64,000 nt of DNA from Oceanococcus sp041619555 (lineage in GTDB: Bacteria; Pseudomonadota; Gammaproteobacteria; Nevskiales; Oceanococcaceae): the NCBI GenBank assembly GCA_041619555.1, contig JBFKDQ010000014.1:1-64000 (forward strand). Direction: 5' to 3'. Within the stretch, counting starts at the first letter, position 1, and each line of letters opens with the position of its first letter. Both the position numbers and the translations under genes were made by a program. Of this stretch, positions 59,947 through 64,000 are shown in pieces. The notes under the pieces are model-generated. The model made no database searches and was not told where the DNA came from. It saw nothing but the letters and a program-made list of their open reading frames with translations.

Positions 59947-60799
59947 GCGACAGATCGGTTGCGCTGACGTTCTTGGTCAGCCCGCCGATGGAGATGCGGT
60001 CGACGCCGGTGTCAGCGATTTCCCTGATGTTTTCCAGGCTAATGCCGCCCGAAGCTTCAAGCAGGGTCTGGCCACGGTTGTAGCGCTTCTGGGCGCGGCC
60101 CAGATTCACGGCCTTGGCCAGCAGATGGGTCGGGAAGTTGTCCAGCAGCAGGACGTCAACGGTCTGGTTCAGGGCTTCTTCGGCCTGTTGCAGGGTTTCC
60201 GCTTCGACAATGATGGGCAGATTTTTCGGATTGTTCTTGCGTGCCTGCGCGACTGCCGCGCTGATCGACCCGGCCACCGCGATATGGTTTTCCTTGATCA
60301 TGAAGGCGTCGTACAGGCCCATGCGATGCGGCTGGCCGCCCCCGCAGGCCACCGCGTATTTCTGCCCGGAGCGCAGGCCGGGGAGGGTCTTGCGGGTGTC
60401 GAGGATGCGTGCGTTGGTGCCCTTGATGCGCTCCACATAACGGCGCGTCAGACTGGCGACGCCGGAGAACAGCTGCAGGAAATTGAGCGCGCAACGCTCG
60501 CCCGTGAGTACGGCTCTGGCCGGTCCGCTGATCTCGCACAGCACCTTGTTCGGGGCGATGTAGCTGCCCTCTTCAGCCTGCCAGTGGACCGCAATGCGTT
60601 GATCCAGTTGGGCGAAGGTTTCATCAAACCAGGCCTGGCCACATAACACGGCCGACTCACGGGATATCAGGGTCGCTCTGACCATGGCGTCGGCCGGCAT
60701 CAGCCCGGCGCTGACATCGCCGGGGCCGACATCCTCGCGCAGTGCCAGGGCGACGTTCATTGCGACGGTCTTGAGCGGCGGCTTGATTTTCGTGGTCAT
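59924..60799 (-). CDS. nadC: Nicotinate-nucleotide pyrophosphorylase (carboxylating)
   Basis: This encodes 291 residues from the ATG at 60799. Features are LREDVGPGDVSAGL, DTRKTLPGLRSGQKYAV, YDAFMIKENH and the C-terminal EASGGISLENIREIA with DRISIGG. It converts quinolinate and PRPP to nicotinate mononucleotide for NAD synthesis. The length equals the family norm. It stands 59 bp from argF upstream. The 3 prime overlap with metC is a tail-to-tail convergent arrangement. Confidence 0.95.
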   Translation of the reverse strand: MTTKIKPPLKTVAMNVALALREDVGPGDVSAGLMPADAMVRATLISRESAVLCGQAWFDETFAQLDQRIAVHWQAEEGSYIAPNKVLCEISGPARAVLTGERCALNFLQLFSGVASLTRRYVERIKGTNARILDTRKTLPGLRSGQKYAVACGGGQPHRMGLYDAFMIKENHIAVAGSISAAVAQARKNNPKNLPIIVEAETLQQAEEALNQTVDVLLLDNFPTHLLAKAVNLGRAQKRYNRGQTLLEASGGISLENIREIADTGVDRISIGGLTKNVSATDLSLRLDLMK

Positions 60800-60858
60800 A
60801 GGGACGATAGGCTGATCTGGCAGCGGCAAAGGATGGGCAAGGGCGTTGGGGCGAAAGC

Positions 60859-61764
60859 TTAGTGGTTCAGCAGTTCGAGAATCAGGGCCTTTTGTGCATG
60901 CAAGCGATTTTCGGCTTCGTCCCAGACCACGCTGGCCTTGCCATCGATCACCCCGGCACTGACTTCCTCGCCCCGATGCGCCGGCAGACAATGCATGAAC
61001 AGGGCGTCTGCTGCGGCCAGTTGCATGAGGGATTCATCGACCTGATAGCTGCTGAAGGCTTGCTGGCGATCCTGCTGGTCCTGCTCCTGGCCCATGCTGG
61101 CCCAGACATCGGTGACCAGCAGGTCCGCGCCTTCGGCTGCCGCTCTGGGGTCCTGCGTCAACTGCACGCGGCCCTGGCCTCGCTCCAGCCAGCTGGACTC
61201 CGGTTCGTATCCGGCGGGACAGGCAACCCGGAGGTTGAAGTTGAACTGTGCGGCGGCAGCGATGTAGGAGTGGCACATGTTGTTGCCATCTCCAATCCAC
61301 GCCACTGTACGGCCGCTGATGTCGCCCCGGTGTTCGGTGTAGGTCATGATGTCCGCCAGCAACTGGCAGGGATGGTTCCGCTCGCTCAGGCCATTGATGA
61401 CGGGCACCGCGCTGTTACGGGCAAACAGGGTCTGGTCCGCGAGCGAGTCATTGCGGATCATCACCAGATCGACCATGCCGGACAATACGCGGGCGGTGTC
61501 ATCGATCGGTTCGCCGCGGCCGAGCTGCGTGTCCCGCGGGCTGAGAAACAGGGCATGGCCGCCAAGCTGGCTCATGCCGGCTTCGAAAGAAACGCGGGTG
61601 CGGGTCGAACTCTTGGCAAAAATCATCGCCATGGTGCGGCCGGCCAGCGGTGCGCCGGCCTTGCCCTGCTTGAATGCCTTCTTTTCGCGGATGGCGCGTT
61701 CGATCAGAGCCTTGAGTTCGGCGGCATTGAAATCGAACAGGCTGAGGAAATCACGTTTATTCAT
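60859..61764 (-). CDS. argF: Ornithine carbamoyltransferase
   Basis: This encodes 301 residues. FAKSSTRTRVSFEAGM binds carbamoyl phosphate, NHPCQLLADIMT and the late FMHCLPAHRGEEVS complete the active site; the N-terminus MNKRDFLSLFDFNAAELK matches the family, so the start is firm. It makes citrulline from ornithine. Unusually, the start lies 3 bp downstream of the sodB terminator T tract, leaving no Shine-Dalgarno sequence in the normal place. Confidence 0.96.
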   Translation of the reverse strand: MNKRDFLSLFDFNAAELKALIERAIREKKAFKQGKAGAPLAGRTMAMIFAKSSTRTRVSFEAGMSQLGGHALFLSPRDTQLGRGEPIDDTARVLSGMVDLVMIRNDSLADQTLFARNSAVPVINGLSERNHPCQLLADIMTYTEHRGDISGRTVAWIGDGNNMCHSYIAAAAQFNFNLRVACPAGYEPESSWLERGQGRVQLTQDPRAAAEGADLLVTDVWASMGQEQDQQDRQQAFSSYQVDESLMQLAAADALFMHCLPAHRGEEVSAGVIDGKASVVWDEAENRLHAQKALILELLNH

Positions 61765-61767
61765 GGC

Positions 61768-61801
61768 AAAAAAAAAAGTTCGCCCGGCAGCCCGGGCGAA
61801 C
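61768..61801 (-). terminator. Rho-independent terminator of sodB, immediately before argF
   Basis: On the minus strand a perfect 10-bp stem (GTTCGCCCGG arms) with a 4-base loop is followed by ten T residues. It directly abuts the argF start codon at 61764 and is 23 bp after the sodB stop. Confidence 0.95.
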
Positions 61802-61824
61802 CTGTGGTGGTCCGGCGGGACGTT

Positions 61825-62400
61825 CTAGCCGAGGTTGTCGGCGACGAAGTTCCAGTTGGCCAGGGCCCAGAAACTTTCCAGGAATTTCGGCCGCGCGTTG
61901 CGATGATCGATGTAGTAGGCGTGTTCCCAGACATCCACGGTGAGCAATGGCGTGTGACCATCCGTCATCGGATTGCCGGCATTCGAGGTGTTGACGATTT
62001 CCAGCTTGCCGGCCGCGTTCTTGACCAGCCAGGTCCAGCCCGAGCCGAAGTTGTTGATGGCGGAGTTGGTGAATTGCTCCTTGAACTTCTCGACCGAGCC
62101 GAAGGCCTCGCTCAGGGCGGCGGCAAGCGAGTCGCTCGGGGCGCTGGTGTTCGGGCTCAGGCAATTCCAGAAGAAGCTGTGGTTCCAGATCTGGGCGACG
62201 TTATTGAACAGGCCGCCAGAGCTGCTCATGATCAATTCTTCCAGGCTCTTGTTTTCGTTCTCGGTGCCGGCAACCAGGCCGTTCGCCTTGTCGACATAGG
62301 TCTGGTGATGCTTGCCATAGTGGAAATCCAGCGTTTCCCTGGACATGTGTGGTTCCAGCGCGTCGCGTGCATATGGAAGTTCAGGAAGTGTGAATGCCAT
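61825..62400 (-). CDS. sodB: Superoxide dismutase, iron type
   Basis: This encodes 191 residues. Metal ligands are in EPHMSRETLDFHYGKHH, IWNHSFFWNCL and TVDVWEHAYYIDHRN; the WNHSFFWNC form and length match iron enzymes. It removes superoxide in the cytoplasm. The start has AGGGACAAC upstream. It shares the 242-bp divergent region 62401-62642 with grxD; a candidate promoter is annotated. Confidence 0.93.
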   Translation of the reverse strand: MAFTLPELPYARDALEPHMSRETLDFHYGKHHQTYVDKANGLVAGTENENKSLEELIMSSSGGLFNNVAQIWNHSFFWNCLSPNTSAPSDSLAAALSEAFGSVEKFKEQFTNSAINNFGSGWTWLVKNAAGKLEIVNTSNAGNPMTDGHTPLLTVDVWEHAYYIDHRNARPKFLESFWALANWNFVADNLG

Positions 62401-62450
62401 TTTGTTGTCCCTTTGCCAAAGGCAGCATGATCGGAAAGAATGAACTCCTC

Positions 62451-62479
62451 AGCCTAACAAGAGTCAGCACAATTGTCAG
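62451..62479 (-). promoter_or_regulatory. Candidate sodB promoter
   Basis: On the minus strand CTGACA (62479-62474) and TAGGCT (62456-62451) are 17 bases apart, about 50 bp before the sodB start. Confidence 0.35.
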
Positions 62480-62580
62480 CGCATTTGTGTGCGGGGAACA
62501 CTTCGGCAGAAGGCCGACGGGGCAGGGCGATCGAGTCTGCGTCGCAAAGCGTCAAGACTATCTTTATGGCCTTGTTTGTT

Positions 62581-62586
62581 TATAAT
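62581..62586 (+). promoter_or_regulatory. Consensus -10 (TATAAT) upstream of grxD
   Basis: A perfect TATAAT lies 56 bp before the grxD start; no good -35 is present at 16-18 bp, so activation or an alternative -35 is likely. Confidence 0.45.
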
Positions 62587-62642
62587 CCCGCGCCCTTCAG
62601 GGCAGACATCTGTTTGCCGGCGCGTTTCCAGGAGGAAGACTG

Positions 62643-62984
62643 ATGGACGCTATGGATCGAATTCGCAAGGCAATACAAGACAATCCCGTAATCATTTTCA
62701 TGAAGGGCACACCGGATTTTCCGCAGTGCGGCTTTTCCGCACGTGCATCTCAAGCGCTTGCCGAGTGTGGCGCGCCCTTTGCCTACGTGAATATTTACGA
62801 GGACCAGGAGATCTACCAGGCGCTGCCTCAGTATGCCAACTGGCCGACGTTTCCTCAGCTGTATATCAACGGCGAATTGATCGGTGGCTGCGACATCACG
62901 CTGGACCTGCATGGCTCCGGCGAGCTCAAAGCGATGGTGCAGCAGGCTGCGCAGGACGAAAAAGGCGCCGCGGATCAGGATTGA
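62643..62984 (+). CDS. grxD: Monothiol glutaredoxin, Grx4 type
   Basis: This encodes 113 residues. FMKGTPDFPQCGFSARASQ contains the monothiol active site CGFS, and TFPQLYINGELIGGCDI is the glutathione-binding GGCD region. Such proteins carry or sense [2Fe-2S] clusters with BolA. The ribosome site GGAGGAAG is strong. It is followed 27 bp later by folP. Confidence 0.96.
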   Translation: MDAMDRIRKAIQDNPVIIFMKGTPDFPQCGFSARASQALAECGAPFAYVNIYEDQEIYQALPQYANWPTFPQLYINGELIGGCDITLDLHGSGELKAMVQQAAQDEKGAADQD

Positions 62985-63011
62985 AAAACGCCGGGCCGGT
63001 GGCCTGACGTG

Positions 63012-63863
63012 ATGAGGCCTGCTCAGAGCATGCGCTGCGGAGAATTCACGCTGGATCTGGGGCGGCCGCAGGTCATGGGCATCCTGAATGTCACCCCGGA
63101 TTCATTTTCCGATGGTGGTCGGTTTGCTTCGCTCGACGCGGCGCTTGAGCACGGCCTGCGAATGCAGGACGAAGGCGCTGCGCTGATCGATGTCGGCGGG
63201 GAGTCGACTCGACCGGGCGCCGTCGCCGTGCCGCTGGATCTGGAGCTGGAGCGGGTGATTCCCGTGATCGAGGCCTTGGCCCCTGAATTGCGAATTCCGA
63301 TCTCCGTCGATACCAGCAAGCCGGAAGTGATGCGGGCGGCGGTGGCGGCCGGGGCAGGCATGATCAACGATGTGCATGCCCTGCAGGCCGAGGGCGCCGC
63401 GGAATGTGTCGCGAGTCTGGGGGCGGGTGTCGCCGTGGTGCTGATGCACAGGCAGGGCCGGGCCGCAGATATGCAGAATCGGCCACACTATCTCGATGTG
63501 GTCGATGAGGTGATCGGTTTTTTGCATGCGCGGGCGCAGCGATTGCGGGGCCTGGGACTGGCAGACACGCAGATGCTGTTCGATCCCGGCATCGGCTTCG
63601 GCAAAACCCTGGCGCATAATTTGAGCCTGCTCAAGGCCTTGCCCCGCTTCGTTGATGAGTTTCAGCGGATTGCGCTGGGCGTCTCCCGAAAATCCATGTT
63701 TTCGCAGTTGCTGGGCGAGCGAGCGCCGGTGGATCGGGTGGCGGCCAGTGTGCAGACCGCCTTGCTGGCGGCCGACGCCGGCGCGATACTGCTGCGTGTG
63801 CATGATGTGGCGGCCACGGTTGAGGCCTTGCGCCTGCTGCGCGCAATCCAGACGGCTGAATGA
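63012..63863 (+). CDS. folP: Dihydropteroate synthase
   Basis: This encodes 283 residues from the ATG at 63012 (a GTG at 63009 is possible). The pterin-binding blocks MGILNVTPDSFSDGG and DVGGESTRPGA are intact, followed by ISVDTSKPEVMRAAV, and LFDPGIGFGKTLAHN. It joins p-aminobenzoate to dihydropterin pyrophosphate in folate synthesis. It overlaps glmM by four bases, the common proteobacterial folP-glmM order. Confidence 0.96.
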   Translation: MRPAQSMRCGEFTLDLGRPQVMGILNVTPDSFSDGGRFASLDAALEHGLRMQDEGAALIDVGGESTRPGAVAVPLDLELERVIPVIEALAPELRIPISVDTSKPEVMRAAVAAGAGMINDVHALQAEGAAECVASLGAGVAVVLMHRQGRAADMQNRPHYLDVVDEVIGFLHARAQRLRGLGLADTQMLFDPGIGFGKTLAHNLSLLKALPRFVDEFQRIALGVSRKSMFSQLLGERAPVDRVAASVQTALLAADAGAILLRVHDVAATVEALRLLRAIQTAE

Positions 63864-64000
63864 GTACACAGATGCGGAAATACTTCGGAACGGATGGCAT
63901 CAGAGGGCGGGTGGGACAAACGCCGATGACGCCGCAGTTCGTGATGCAGTTTGGCATGGCGCTGGGCAAAACCCTGCGTCGCCATGGGTCCCGTCCGCTG
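63860..64000 (+). CDS. glmM: Phosphoglucosamine mutase, N-terminal part (cut by window end)
   Basis: The first 47 residues are present: after MSTQM comes KYFGTDGIRGRVGQTPMTPQ, the invariant N-terminal block of GlmM. The phosphoserine loop lies beyond the window. The enzyme makes glucosamine-1-phosphate for peptidoglycan and lipopolysaccharide. The start overlaps the folP stop (ATGA); an inner ATG at 63872 is a less likely start. Confidence 0.95.
   Translation, partial: MSTQMRKYFGTDGIRGRVGQTPMTPQFVMQFGMALGKTLRRHGSRPL

Noticed and set aside
1..64000. CRISPR arrays, integrases, transposases and rRNA genes
   Set aside because: No regularly spaced repeats, integrase or transposase motifs, or rRNA sequence were seen in reading the window; only the small element at 42648-42754 suggests mobility.

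Overview
The window is GC-rich (roughly 60% or more by eye), almost fully coding and free of phage, transposase, CRISPR, rRNA or tRNA genes that I can see. The housekeeping genes (sodB, trxB, argF, nadC, folP-glmM, grxD, a PomAB-type stator) and gene style (ATGA overlaps, frequent GTG/TTG starts) suggest a gammaproteobacterium. The accessory genes (two DUF1302/DUF1329 sets, wax-ester synthase, rubredoxin, ferredoxin-reductase-like flavoprotein, many acyl-CoA enzymes) suggest a lipid-, hydrocarbon- or terpenoid-degrading organism; a Nevskiales-like affiliation is only a guess.

Layout. 1-2.9 kb: end of an acyl-CoA ligase with an SRPBCC partner, then a DUF445 membrane protein and an Abi-alpha-like protein. 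3.0-10.5 kb: DUF1302, facing an operon DUF1329-YCF48-MMPL, which looks like a trans-envelope system for hydrophobic molecules. 10.5-17.5 kb: UbiB/ABC1 kinase-like protein, lipoprotein lipase, family III CoA-transferase, voltage-sensor-like membrane protein, SRPBCC protein, amidohydrolase and a 54-residue rubredoxin. 17.5-22.4 kb: an unexplained structured intergenic region, then a second DUF1329 and DUF1302 around a flavin reductase-MarR fusion. 22.6-32.5 kb: WS/DGAT, FAD reductase, PTPS-like pterin enzyme coupled to an SDR, propionyl-CoA synthetase, HSL-type esterase, SixA-like phosphatase, DUF2058 and DUF1631-like proteins.

32.5-43.7 kb is a compact acyclic-terpene-utilization-like (Atu) locus. 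It has biotin-dependent acyl-CoA carboxylase (with the alpha subunit split into two ORFs), a TetR regulator, AtuA/DUF1446, enoyl-CoA hydratases, an isovaleryl/citronellyl-type acyl-CoA dehydrogenase and two SDRs, arranged as two divergent operons. Two copies of one inverted-repeat motif lie in the shared promoter region. A 107-bp element with 12-bp terminal inverted repeats sits near the end.

43.6-52.1 kb: PomAB-like stator pair, an MBL hydrolase/short-P-loop phosphatase/Prx5 operon, an ECF sigma-anti-sigma-secreted protein-TPR/beta-barrel locus, a small lipoprotein and a degenerate GGDEF protein. 52.2-64 kb: a long-chain-type acyl-CoA dehydrogenase behind paired palindromes, trxB, ahpC-type peroxiredoxin with an OxyR-like site, sppA, an alpha/beta hydrolase, a glycerophosphodiesterase gene broken by one in-frame amber codon, a metC-like gene, nadC, argF, sodB, grxD, folP and the start of glmM.

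The strongest leads for new biology are the DUF1302/DUF1329/YCF48/MMPL envelope system with its second partial copy, the Atu-like locus with split carboxylase and candidate operators, and the ECF sigma locus with its unknown secreted and outer-membrane partners.
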